Of a stretch of 64,000 nt of DNA, positions 8,819-16,842 are shown one piece after another (positions within the stretch are counted from its first letter, which is position 1; the number at the start of each line of letters is the position of its first letter). The notes below the pieces were generated by a model. It did not search any database and was not told where the DNA came from. It was given only the letters and a program-made list of their open reading frames with translations. A program made the translations under genes and the position numbers. The DNA is from Bacteroides faecis MAJ27 (GTDB taxonomy: Bacteria > Bacteroidota > Bacteroidia > Bacteroidales > Bacteroidaceae): NCBI RefSeq assembly GCF_900106755.1, contig NZ_FNNN01000001.1:434001-498000 (forward strand), given 5' to 3'.

Positions 8819-10133
8819 CTTTCCAAAAATAAAATTCAGATTGATACCAGATTGTTTTCAATTCACAGGAAACGGCGTCTGCCAGCAAAAAAGCCGAGAA
8901 GGGTTTTCCGCCTGTTATAGCCAGTATGTCAACACGTGCAGTCTCTTCGATATGCACCGGAACGGCCATACCTGCGGCATCCTGTAGATAGTGCGTATTT
9001 CCGCTTGTTACCAGTCTGACATTGTCCACCAAGAGAGGAACTTCCTCCGCAAACGGATGAGTCTGCATAACCGTTCTGTAAGATTGCATGGCAACCGGTA
9101 TATCGGAACACAATGAAGGCAGGAAGGTACTATCCAGCCATTTCATGTTTTGGGGCAGGGCACGCAAGGCAGCAACGCCCTGATAAAAATACAACTCTCC
9201 TTCATAGACGCCACCGGGAACCATATTAAATTCCGGCAACGCTCCGGGAGCCAGAAAGTTTAAATAGAGGGCCATACGGTGACTGGACTTCCCGTACAAC
9301 CAGAAAGTTTCTGTCCGCAGCTCATTTATTTTCCGGCTTCTGGTATGCAAAACGATCCATTGGTCTGCCACCGGCACGCCGGACATCACTTCTTCCTTCG
9401 CCTGCGGATATCCTACCTGAGTACGGATTTCCGTTTGCCACTCAGCAGAAAGAGAATCCAAATTCTTATAACTTTCTGTCAGAAGATACAGTTTACTCAA
9501 TTTGTCGGTAAGCTCATATTTCCAACTGTCTGTATAGTAATTGATTTCCTGTAGCGATCGTAACCTGCCCGCCAATCCACCGGCCTGCGCATCAATCATC
9601 CTGCGGGATATGGGTTCAAATAGTGTATATGCTCTTTCCGGGATATTCAGCAGCCCGTTGCGGAGCAAGTCTTTCATCCAGATCTGAAGATCATCAATTC
9701 CGGCCAGTACCTTCTGATGGCGCACGGCCTGCCTCTTGGCCTGTGCCGCTTCATCCACCGGAGTTTCCGATTTCTCTTTCTGTTCTTTCTTCTCCGCCTT
9801 CTCTTCACGTTTGGAGAGCCATGCCGTTACCCAGTCCGGTTCCTCCGCTTCCTTGAAAAGATCAGCATGGGAAGCATACATAAATAAAAGCCCCAACCCA
9901 TGTTTACACGGAAACTTACGGCTGGGACAAGAACATTTGAATGCAATATTCTTTGTATCAACTACTGTTTGATAAGGCGTTTTTCCACTTCCTTGGCAGT
10001 GTCCCCAGATGGCGCGGTCACTATGCTCCAGAAGTACCCACTTAGTCCGGTTCGCCAACCCTTTTCCTGCTTTGACAGACGCAGCGTCCGGAGCGAGTTG
10101 AGTGATTTGTTCTTCTGTCAGATTTAATAACAT
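8805..10133 (-). CDS. SWIM zinc-finger protein
   Basis: A protein of 442 residues from the ATG at 10133 (MLLNLTEEQITQLAPDA). An upstream ATG at 10157 would lie at or upstream of the predicted transcription start, so I prefer the shorter form. A SWIM motif CxCx6CxH is intact (KCSCPSRKFPCKH; C75, C77, C84 and H86 counted from the upstream ATG). It probably binds one zinc and contacts DNA or protein. A charged linker rich in K and E follows (KREEKAEKKEQKEK), then a long region with no recognised fold. It is the first gene of the operon and could be the targeting component. Confidence 0.88.
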   Translation of the reverse strand: MLLNLTEEQITQLAPDAASVKAGKGLANRTKWVLLEHSDRAIWGHCQGSGKTPYQTVVDTKNIAFKCSCPSRKFPCKHGLGLLFMYASHADLFKEAEEPDWVTAWLSKREEKAEKKEQKEKSETPVDEAAQAKRQAVRHQKVLAGIDDLQIWMKDLLRNGLLNIPERAYTLFEPISRRMIDAQAGGLAGRLRSLQEINYYTDSWKYELTDKLSKLYLLTESYKNLDSLSAEWQTEIRTQVGYPQAKEEVMSGVPVADQWIVLHTRSRKINELRTETFWLYGKSSHRMALYLNFLAPGALPEFNMVPGGVYEGELYFYQGVAALRALPQNMKWLDSTFLPSLCSDIPVAMQSYRTVMQTHPFAEEVPLLVDNVRLVTSGNTHYLQDAAGMAVPVHIEETARVDILAITGGKPFSAFLLADAVSCELKTIWYQSEFYFWKDELN

Positions 10134-10154
10134 TATAGTATGTTTATCATGTTT

Positions 10155-10183
10155 CAAAATACAAGTATAGCATATTTTCCAAA
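10155..10183 (-). promoter_or_regulatory. Candidate promoter of the SWIM/MoxR operon
   Basis: On the minus strand, TTTG (complement of 10180-10183) is followed after 18 bases by TATTTTG (complement of 10155-10161), one base short of the full TAnnTTTG box. Transcription would start near 10148, before the ATG at 10133. Confidence 0.45.
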
Positions 10184-10211
10184 GAGAAGCATTTAAAAAA
10201 AGCTAATTCAT

Positions 10212-10242
10212 TTTGCGTTTTCACAGAAAGCACATACATTTG
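10212..10242 (+). promoter_or_regulatory. Promoter of the TolC-HlyD-ABC2 operon
   Basis: TTTG (10212-10215), a 19-base spacer and a perfect TACATTTG (10235-10242): a consensus Bacteroides sigma-ABfr promoter. It leaves a leader of about 120 bases before the ATG at 10370, AT-rich and without an obvious terminator hairpin. Confidence 0.8.
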
Positions 10243-10369
10243 CATCGTTGTTTATGCAATTATTGTTTAAGTCAACAAGTACAAAAAAATGAACTATTTC
10301 AATAAACAATTTATATGATAACGGGGTTATTTAAAAAAGAAGTATCACCTTATTAATATGTAAGATGCG

Positions 10370-11824
10370 ATGAAAAAACTATTTCTTCTGACAATTCTGT
10401 TGAGCCTGACTTTTATAGTAAAAGCGCAAAGCTTCCTAAGCCTAGATAGTTGCCGCGCATTAGCTCTTGCCAACAACAAAGATCTGTTGATAAGCAATGA
10501 AAAAATAAATGCCGCTCATTATCAGCACAAAGCTGCATTTACCAATTACCTGCCCAGTTTCTCGGCTACGGGAACTTACATGAGAAATCAAAAAGAATTT
10601 TCATTATTGAACAATGACCAGAAAGCGGCGCTTTCGGGATTGGGGACTAATCTGGCCGGTCCATTACAACAAGCCGCAGGAATTATCGCTCAATTACATC
10701 CGGAAATTGCATCCCAGATTCCAGCCTTGGGCGCTAGCCTGACTTCGGCTTTTAATGAAGCCGGAAGTTCACTGGTCGATGCACTCCGCACCGATACGAG
10801 AAATGTATATGCAGGTGCCATCACGCTGACACAGCCATTATACATGGGCGGCAAAATCCGTGCATATAATAAAATCACAAAGTATGCCGAAGAATTAGCG
10901 CAACAGCAACATCAAGGAGGCATGCAGGAGGTTATCATGAGCACTGACCAGGCTTACTGGCAAGTCATATCCTTAGTGAACAAGAAGAAACTGGCCGAAG
11001 GCTATCTCAAACTTTTGCAGCAGCTGGACAGCGATGTGGAAAAGATGATTGCCGAAGGAGTTGCCACAAAAGCCGACGGTTTGTCCGTGCGTGTGAAAGT
11101 CAACGAAGCGGAAATGACACTGACTAAAGTGGAAGACGGATTAAGCCTGGCCCGAATGTTGTTGTGTCAACTATGTGGCATTGATCTCAGCTCTCCTATC
11201 ACGTTGGCAGACGAAAATATGGAGGACATTCCACTGCTCACACCGGAGACCCACTTCGACATGTCCACCGCTTACGCCAACCGTCCGGAGATACGCAGCC
11301 TTGAACTGGCTACTCAGATTTATAAACAGAAAATAAATGTTACCCGCGCCGAACATCTTCCGTCCATTGCGTTGATGGGAAATTATATGGTGACCAATCC
11401 TTCCGTATTCAACAGCTTTGAGAATAAATTCAAAGGAATGTGGAATGTGGGCGTTATGGTACAGATACCTATCTGGCATTGGGGGGAAGGCATTTACAAG
11501 ACCAAAGCCGCCAAGGCAGAAGCACGAATCGCACAATATCAGCTTCAGGATGCGAGAGAAAAGATCGAATTGCAAGTTAACCAATCCGCTTTTAAAGTAA
11601 AGGAAGCCAGCAAAAAACTGGTAATGGCAACCAAGAATATGGAAAAGGCTGACGAAAATCTCCGTTATGCCACCTTAGGCTTCAAAGAAGGGGTCATTGC
11701 CACCAGCAATGTCCTGGAAGCACAAACGGCATGGCTGTCCGCCCAATCGGAAAAGATTGACGCACAAATCGACGTGAAGCTGACGGAGATTTATCTGAAG
11801 AAGTCTTTGGGAACGCTGAAATAA
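10370..11824 (+). CDS. TolC-family outer-membrane efflux protein
   Basis: A 484-residue protein with signal peptide MKKLFLLTILLSLTFIVKAQS. It has the duplicated outer-membrane efflux protein fold: conserved openings such as LSLDSCRALALANNKDL, the long periplasmic helices, and the typical GFKEGVIATSNVLEAQTAWL near the C-terminus. It would form the trimeric outer-membrane duct for the adaptor and permeases encoded next. A segment rich in A, G and L at residues 85-130 looks like an insert in the first strand-helix region. First gene of a four-gene operon. Confidence 0.93.
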   Translation: MKKLFLLTILLSLTFIVKAQSFLSLDSCRALALANNKDLLISNEKINAAHYQHKAAFTNYLPSFSATGTYMRNQKEFSLLNNDQKAALSGLGTNLAGPLQQAAGIIAQLHPEIASQIPALGASLTSAFNEAGSSLVDALRTDTRNVYAGAITLTQPLYMGGKIRAYNKITKYAEELAQQQHQGGMQEVIMSTDQAYWQVISLVNKKKLAEGYLKLLQQLDSDVEKMIAEGVATKADGLSVRVKVNEAEMTLTKVEDGLSLARMLLCQLCGIDLSSPITLADENMEDIPLLTPETHFDMSTAYANRPEIRSLELATQIYKQKINVTRAEHLPSIALMGNYMVTNPSVFNSFENKFKGMWNVGVMVQIPIWHWGEGIYKTKAAKAEARIAQYQLQDAREKIELQVNQSAFKVKEASKKLVMATKNMEKADENLRYATLGFKEGVIATSNVLEAQTAWLSAQSEKIDAQIDVKLTEIYLKKSLGTLK

Positions 11825-11902
11825 TGGACAGTTGACTATTGACAATTAAAGACTGAGGTATTCAATCAATTTATTATTCGTAATTTATAATTCATCAATA
11901 AT

Positions 11903-12895
11903 ATGGCACCTATAAAATCACAAAACAGCAATATGCTGCTTGCATTTCTTACTTTACTGGGAGTTATTGCAATCGTTGCAGTCGTTGGCTTTTTCATGCT
12001 TCGCAAAGGCCCTGAGATTATTCAGGGGCAGGCTGAAGTTACTGAATACCGCGTCTCAAGCAAAGTTCCGGGACGTATACTGGAGTTTCGTGTTAAAGAA
12101 GGACAAAGCGTAAATGCCGGCGACACGCTGGCTATTCTCGAAGCTCCCGATGTAGTGGCTAAGATGGAGCAGGCACGTGCCGCCGAAGCTGCCGCACAAG
12201 CACAAAACGAAAAAGCAATCAAAGGCGCACGCGAAGAACAAATTCAGGCAGCCTACGAAATGTGGCAGAAAGCTCAGGCTGGTGTCACGATTGCCGAGAA
12301 ATCATATAAAAGGGTCAAGAACCTGTACGAGCAAGGAGTGATGCCCGCACAAAAGCTGGACGAGGTTACCGCACAACGTGACGCTGCCATTGCCACTGAA
12401 AAAGCAGCCAAAGCACAATATACAATGGCAAAGAACGGTGCGGAACGCGAAGACAAGATGGCTGCCGAAGCACTGGTGAACCGTGCAAAAGGAGCTGTTG
12501 CCGAAGTAGAATCTTATATTAAAGAAACGTATCTGATTGCTCCGGCAGCCGGAGAAGTTTCCGAGATCTTCCCCAAAGTAGGCGAATTGGTAGGTACAGG
12601 TGCTCCTATCATGAACATTGCCGAACTCAATGACATGTGGGTGACTTTCAATGTACGTGAAGATCTGCTCAAGAATCTGACGATGGGAGCAGAATTTGAA
12701 GCAGTTGTTCCCGCACTGGACAATAAAACAGTCAAACTCAAAGTATATCATCTGAAAGATTTAGGTACGTACGCTGCTTGGAAGGCAACCAAAACCACCG
12801 GTCAGTTCGACTTAAAGACATTTGAAGTCAAAGCTTCCCCAATGGAAAAAGTAGAGAATCTTCGTCCGGGTATGTCCGTCATCATTAACAAATAG
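11903..12895 (+). CDS. HlyD-family membrane fusion (adaptor) protein
   Basis: A 330-residue periplasmic adaptor with one N-terminal transmembrane helix (about residues 10-29). The biotinyl-lipoyl-like domain is split: YRVSSKVPGRILEFRVKEGQSVNAGDTLAILEAP before, and [22 protein letters not shown] after, the coiled-coil hairpin (about residues 85-205, rich in A, K, E and Q). A beta-barrel domain and the end LRPGMSVIINK follow. It links the inner-membrane permeases to the TolC-like duct. The 78-base gap from the TolC gene holds only short AT-rich repeats. Confidence 0.93.
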   Translation: MAPIKSQNSNMLLAFLTLLGVIAIVAVVGFFMLRKGPEIIQGQAEVTEYRVSSKVPGRILEFRVKEGQSVNAGDTLAILEAPDVVAKMEQARAAEAAAQAQNEKAIKGAREEQIQAAYEMWQKAQAGVTIAEKSYKRVKNLYEQGVMPAQKLDEVTAQRDAAIATEKAAKAQYTMAKNGAEREDKMAAEALVNRAKGAVAEVESYIKETYLIAPAAGEVSEIFPKVGELVGTGAPIMNIAELNDMWVTFNVREDLLKNLTMGAEFEAVVPALDNKTVKLKVYHLKDLGTYAAWKATKTTGQFDLKTFEVKASPMEKVENLRPGMSVIINK

Positions 12896-12897
12896 TC

Positions 12898-14079
12898 ATG
12901 AAAGAGAGAAAGAAGAAATATATAGCTTTATGGCAAGTCATGCAAAGAGAATGCAGGCGGTTAGTATCACGCCCGCTCTATCTCTTCTGCATGGTCATCG
13001 CTCCGTTGTTCTGCTATATATTTTTCACGACTTTGATGGACTCGGGACTTCCGCAGAATCTTCCGGCTGGTGTGGTAGACATGGATGACTCATCCACTTC
13101 ACGCAACATTGTCCGCAACCTGGATGCTTTCTCGCAAACAGGTGTCGTGGCTCATTACAGCAATGTTACGGATGCACGCATCGCTGTGCAGGAAGGAAAA
13201 ATTTACGGTTTCTTCTATATCCCGAAAGGCTTGTCGGCAGAAGCACAAAGTCAGCGGCAACCCAAAATCTCTTTCTATACCAATTACTCCTATCTGATTG
13301 CAGGCTCTTTGCTATTCAGAGATATGAAAATGATGGGAGAACTTACTGCCGGCTCTGCTGCCAGAAGTATACTGTATGCCAAAGGAGCTACGGAAGATCA
13401 GGCAATGGGTTTCCTGCAACCAATCGTAATAGACACGCATCCACTGAACAATCCGTGGCTGAATTATTCGGTATACCTGTGTAACACACTGATACCGGGA
13501 GTACTCATGCTGCTTATTTTTATGGTCACCGTTTATTCTATTGGTGTAGAAATCAAAGACCGTACCGCCCGTGAATGGTTGCGGATGAGCAACAATTCCA
13601 TTTACATCGCACTGGCAGGCAAACTGCTTCCGCATACGGTAGTCTTCTTCATAATGGGAATATTCTATAATGTATACCTGTATGGCTTTCTGCATTTCCC
13701 TTGCAACAGCGGCATTTTTCCGATGATATTCGCCACACTCTGCCTCGTCTTGGCATCTCAGTGCTGCGGTATTGTCATGATAGGTACACTGCCTACACTC
13801 CGCCTCGGATTAAGTTTCGCCTCCTTGTGGGGAGTGATTTCATTCTCTATCTCCGGTTTTTCTTTTCCGGTGATGGCGATGAATCCTGTCTTGCAGGCTC
13901 TGAGTAATCTGTTTCCGTTACGTCATTATTTCCTGATTTACGTAGATCAGGCGCTCAACGGGTACAGTATGGCCTATTCATGGTCCAACTATATGGCATT
14001 ACTAATATTCATGATGCTTCCTTTCTTTGTGGTCCACCGCTTGAAAGAAGCATTGGTTTACTATAAATACATACCCTAA
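12898..14079 (+). CDS. ABC-2 type transporter permease (first subunit)
   Basis: A 393-residue inner-membrane permease of the YhhJ/YbhR type. An N-terminal helix (about 27-47) is followed by a large periplasmic domain (to about 195), including GVVDMDDSSTSRNIVRNLDA. Five C-terminal helices follow, with the ABC-2 signature region SLWGVISFSISGFSFPV and FPLRHYF. It starts two bases after the adaptor stop and its own stop overlaps the next ATG (TAATG), so the subunits are translationally coupled and probably form a heterodimer. No ATP-binding cassette gene is in the operon. Confidence 0.92.
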   Translation: MKERKKKYIALWQVMQRECRRLVSRPLYLFCMVIAPLFCYIFFTTLMDSGLPQNLPAGVVDMDDSSTSRNIVRNLDAFSQTGVVAHYSNVTDARIAVQEGKIYGFFYIPKGLSAEAQSQRQPKISFYTNYSYLIAGSLLFRDMKMMGELTAGSAARSILYAKGATEDQAMGFLQPIVIDTHPLNNPWLNYSVYLCNTLIPGVLMLLIFMVTVYSIGVEIKDRTAREWLRMSNNSIYIALAGKLLPHTVVFFIMGIFYNVYLYGFLHFPCNSGIFPMIFATLCLVLASQCCGIVMIGTLPTLRLGLSFASLWGVISFSISGFSFPVMAMNPVLQALSNLFPLRHYFLIYVDQALNGYSMAYSWSNYMALLIFMMLPFFVVHRLKEALVYYKYIP

Positions 14080-15338
14080 TGAAAGATATAAAATTTAAAG
14101 ATAAGATAGCCCAAGGCATCAACGACCTGTTTTATATCTGGAAGCGGGAGTTCCAGACAACTTTCCGTGACCAGGGGGTACTGATTTTCTTTATTCTCGT
14201 CCCACTCGGTTATCCGTTATTGTACAGCTTTATCTATGACAATGAAGTAGTACGCGAAGTTCCTGCCGTTGTAGTCGATGACTCGCATTCATCCCTGAGT
14301 CGCGAATATCTCAGAAAAGTGGATGCTACACCGGACGTTCAGATCATTGCCTATTGTGCCGATATGGAGGAAGCCAAGCAGATGCTGAAGAACCGCCTCG
14401 CCTATGGCATTATCTATATACCTTCAGATTTTAGTGACAACATTGCCAAAGGGAAGCAGACACAAGTCAGCATCTACTGCGATATGAGCGGATTGTTGTA
14501 TTATAAATCCATGCTGATCGCCAATACAGCAGTTTCACTGGATATGAATAAAGATATAAAGATCGCGCGTAGCGGTAACACGACCGAACGACAGGATGAA
14601 ATCACCGGCTACCCGATAGAATATGAAGAGATTTCCATATTCAACCCCACAGCAGGTTTTGCAGCCTTCCTGATTCCTGCCGTATTGGTATTGATTATAC
14701 AGCAAACATTATTGCTCGGCATCGGACTTGCAGCGGGAACCGCCCGTGAAAATAACCGGTTTAAGGATCTTGTGCCCATCAACCGACATTATAACGGTAC
14801 ACTACGAATTGTGCTTGGCAAAGGATTGAGTTATTTCCTTGTATACGTACTAGTATCGTTTTACGTGCTGTATATCGTGCCAAGACTATTCAGCCTCAAC
14901 CAGATCGGACAACCCGGTTCACTGATACTATTCGTTGTCCCCTATCTGGCAGCCTGCATTTTCTTTGCAATGACTACCTCCATTGCCATTCGCAACCGGG
15001 AAACCTGTATGCTGATTTTTGTATTCACCTCCGTACCGTTGCTGTTTATTTCCGGCATCTCATGGCCGGGAGCGGCAATTCCTCCGTTCTGGAAATATGT
15101 ATCTTACATCTTCCCGTCTACATTCGGTATCAATGGCTTTGTGAAAATCAATAATATGGGAGCTACACTCAGTGAAGTCGCCTTTGAATATAAAGCCTTG
15201 TGGATACAAGCAGGTGTTTATTTCCTTACCACTTGCTGGGTATATCGCTGGCAGATACTGATGAGTCGGAAACATGCAATAGAACGATATAAAGAACTAA
15301 AAGAAAAAGCGAATCTGGCCAAACAGATCAGCGATTGA
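14079..15338 (+). CDS. ABC-2 type transporter permease (second subunit)
   Basis: A 419-residue paralogue of the preceding permease with the same plan: an N-terminal cytosolic segment, one helix (about 33-53), a periplasmic domain with VVVDDSHSSLSREYLRKVDA, then five helices ending at a basic C-terminal tail (SRKHAIERYKELKEK). ISGISWPGAAIPPFWKYVSYIFPST is the conserved C-terminal region of ABC-2 permeases (positions about 325-349). The substrate is unknown; related systems export drugs or lipophilic compounds. The nucleotide-binding subunit must come from elsewhere, or the pump is energised differently. Confidence 0.92.
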   Translation: MKDIKFKDKIAQGINDLFYIWKREFQTTFRDQGVLIFFILVPLGYPLLYSFIYDNEVVREVPAVVVDDSHSSLSREYLRKVDATPDVQIIAYCADMEEAKQMLKNRLAYGIIYIPSDFSDNIAKGKQTQVSIYCDMSGLLYYKSMLIANTAVSLDMNKDIKIARSGNTTERQDEITGYPIEYEEISIFNPTAGFAAFLIPAVLVLIIQQTLLLGIGLAAGTARENNRFKDLVPINRHYNGTLRIVLGKGLSYFLVYVLVSFYVLYIVPRLFSLNQIGQPGSLILFVVPYLAACIFFAMTTSIAIRNRETCMLIFVFTSVPLLFISGISWPGAAIPPFWKYVSYIFPSTFGINGFVKINNMGATLSEVAFEYKALWIQAGVYFLTTCWVYRWQILMSRKHAIERYKELKEKANLAKQISD

Positions 15339-15362
15339 GACTATTAAGAGAGAGAGTTAAAT

Positions 15363-15402
15363 ACGATGTATTCTTCTGCGGAGGTATACATCGTTTTTCT
15401 TT
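15363..15402 (+). terminator. Terminator of the efflux operon
   Basis: A stem ACGATGTAT (15363-15371) with ATACATCGT (15386-15394), followed by TTTTCTTTAT. Confidence 0.75.
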
Positions 15403-15439
15403 ATAGGAAGAGAGAGTTTCTTTATGGAGAAGAAATAGA

Positions 15440-15475
15440 AAAGTCCCCCGCTCCATCGATTGGGCAGGGGACTTT
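15440..15475 (-). terminator. Terminator of the porin-like gene
   Basis: AAAGTCCCC (15440-15448) pairs with GGGGACTTT (15467-15475). On the minus strand the hairpin is followed by a T-rich stretch. Confidence 0.75.
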
Positions 15476-15507
15476 ATGAATGGTATTATAAAGAGGATAT
15501 GATTCAA

Positions 15508-16077
15508 TTAGAATTTGTAACCTACTCCGATGGAGAAGTTCAGATTTTTAGGAGAACCGCTGGCATCATAGACTTTAGTCAAGCCAAATTCTCCTGTCAG
15601 ATCGACAAAGAATCTGTTGATTTCGTAAGCAACACCTACTCCAAGTCCAAAATCAAATCTTTTGCCACCACCATTATCACCAAAGAAATCTTCTTTCACA
15701 CCAGCTATCTTGTATTTGCCTGCAATACCGCATGCCAGATACGGACCGGCCTTTACAACTACGTTTTGTCCATCTACTACAGCAAATCTTGCAGCAGCCA
15801 TTACCGGCAATTCCAGATACATCGGATTAGCCTTCATATCGCCTAATTTGGCACCTTTCTGAGTAAACATCAAAGAAGGCTGAAGAGACCACATATCAGT
15901 AAACTGATACTCCATTCCAACTCCAAGATTAAAACCTACTCTCATATCCGTATCAGCGTCTCCTGTGAAATTACTCATGTTCATACCTACCTTAGCATTC
16001 CAGGAAATCTGAGAATAAGAAACGATAGAAACAAGTGCAAACAGCACAAAAATCAAACCTTTTTTCATATCTGTCAT
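15508..16077 (-). CDS. Small outer-membrane beta-barrel (porin family) protein
   Basis: A 189-residue protein with a signal peptide (MKKGLIFVLFALVSIVSYSQ) and alternating amphipathic strands ending in an aromatic-terminated strand (SIGVGYKF), typical of the PorT/OMP_b-brl_2 group of eight-stranded barrels. Glycine-rich strands such as DFGLGVGVAYEI support this. The start at 16077 has a purine-rich GGAGG sequence about 11 bases upstream; the second ATG at 16068 gives a cleaner signal peptide and is equally possible. Its function in the outer membrane is unknown. Confidence 0.85.
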   Translation of the reverse strand: MTDMKKGLIFVLFALVSIVSYSQISWNAKVGMNMSNFTGDADTDMRVGFNLGVGMEYQFTDMWSLQPSLMFTQKGAKLGDMKANPMYLELPVMAAARFAVVDGQNVVVKAGPYLACGIAGKYKIAGVKEDFFGDNGGGKRFDFGLGVGVAYEINRFFVDLTGEFGLTKVYDASGSPKNLNFSIGVGYKF

Positions 16078-16399
16078 TTTTTAGTTCGCCTCCCTCCTCC
16101 CTCTGGGCTGCATAGTTAATAGTTTCTTTATTGAGTACGGGGAATCTTTCCAAACATTGATTTGTATTGAAACGCACCCTTCTTTTATTAACATTCGTTT
16201 TATGCTCTACAAAAGTATTTCATTTATTTTATATAAAAAAAGATGAAAGCAGTTTTGTTCACCTAAATGTCCGAAAGATTGCTTATTTGGACGAAAATAA
16301 CTTTTATCCACATTATTTTCATACCACGTAAGCCAAAGGGAGTTTACCCGCAAACAGACACCTTTCCTATAGGCATTTACAACATTTAACCATCTAACT
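16078..16399. other. Intergenic region between divergent genes
   Basis: About 320 bases, AT-rich, holding the leader of the porin-like gene with its purine-rich ribosome site (16089-16104 on the minus strand). An 84-codon open frame on the minus strand has no signal, no family resemblance and runs into the blaI promoter, so I do not call it. No repeat or hairpin stands out. Confidence 0.4.
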
Positions 16400-16430
16400 A
16401 TTGCTTTATTACGAAATATTCGTAGATTTG
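16400..16430 (+). promoter_or_regulatory. blaI-like promoter with embedded operator dyad
   Basis: A perfect -7 box TAGATTTG (16423-16430) lies 19 bases after a weak -33 ATTG (16400-16403). Overlapping its upstream edge is a perfect dyad TACGAA-ATA-TTCGTA (16410-16424). A larger imperfect dyad TTACGA/TCGTAA extends to 16443. A BlaI-family dimer bound here would block RNA polymerase, so autorepression is the likely mode. The dyad is seen; binding is inferred. Confidence 0.65.
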
Positions 16431-16459
16431 CGAAAGAATCGTAATTAAACATCATCTCC

Positions 16460-16825
16460 ATGGAAAAGTTAACTATACAAGAAGAAGAAGTAATGATCTA
16501 CATTTGGGAGTTACAGGACTGTTTCGTAAAGGACATCGTATCTAAGTATCCGCAACCGGCGCCACCTTATACTACCGTTGCGTCCATCGTGAAAAATCTC
16601 GAGCGGAAAGGATACGTAAAATCGAAACATATAGGAAATACCTATCAATATACTCCCGCAATTCGTGAAAATGAATACAAACGCCACTTCATGAGTGGAG
16701 TAGTCCGCAACTATTTCGAGAATTCTTATAAGGAAATGGTTTCTTTCTTTGCAAAAGATCAAAAGATATCTACTGATGACCTTAAAGACATTATCGAACT
16801 GATAGAGAAAGGAAAAGAAAAATAA
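16460..16825 (+). CDS. BlaI/MecI/CopY-family transcriptional repressor
   Basis: A 121-residue winged-helix repressor. The N-terminal DNA-binding domain includes LTIQEEEVMIYIWELQDCFVKD and the recognition segment YTTVASIVKNLERKGYV (about residues 36-52). The C-terminal helices (about 75-121) form the dimerisation part that the partner protease usually cleaves. It is followed after 17 bases by the M56 protease gene, the usual signal-protease/repressor pairing. The target set may extend beyond this operon; no beta-lactamase gene is nearby. Confidence 0.93.
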   Translation: MEKLTIQEEEVMIYIWELQDCFVKDIVSKYPQPAPPYTTVASIVKNLERKGYVKSKHIGNTYQYTPAIRENEYKRHFMSGVVRNYFENSYKEMVSFFAKDQKISTDDLKDIIELIEKGKEK

Positions 16826-16842
16826 ACTGAAACTTTATCGAT

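Noticed and set aside
16207..16461. 84-codon minus-strand frame upstream of blaI
   Set aside because: Overlaps the blaI promoter and start, has no recognisable domain, and its composition looks like AT-rich intergenic DNA.
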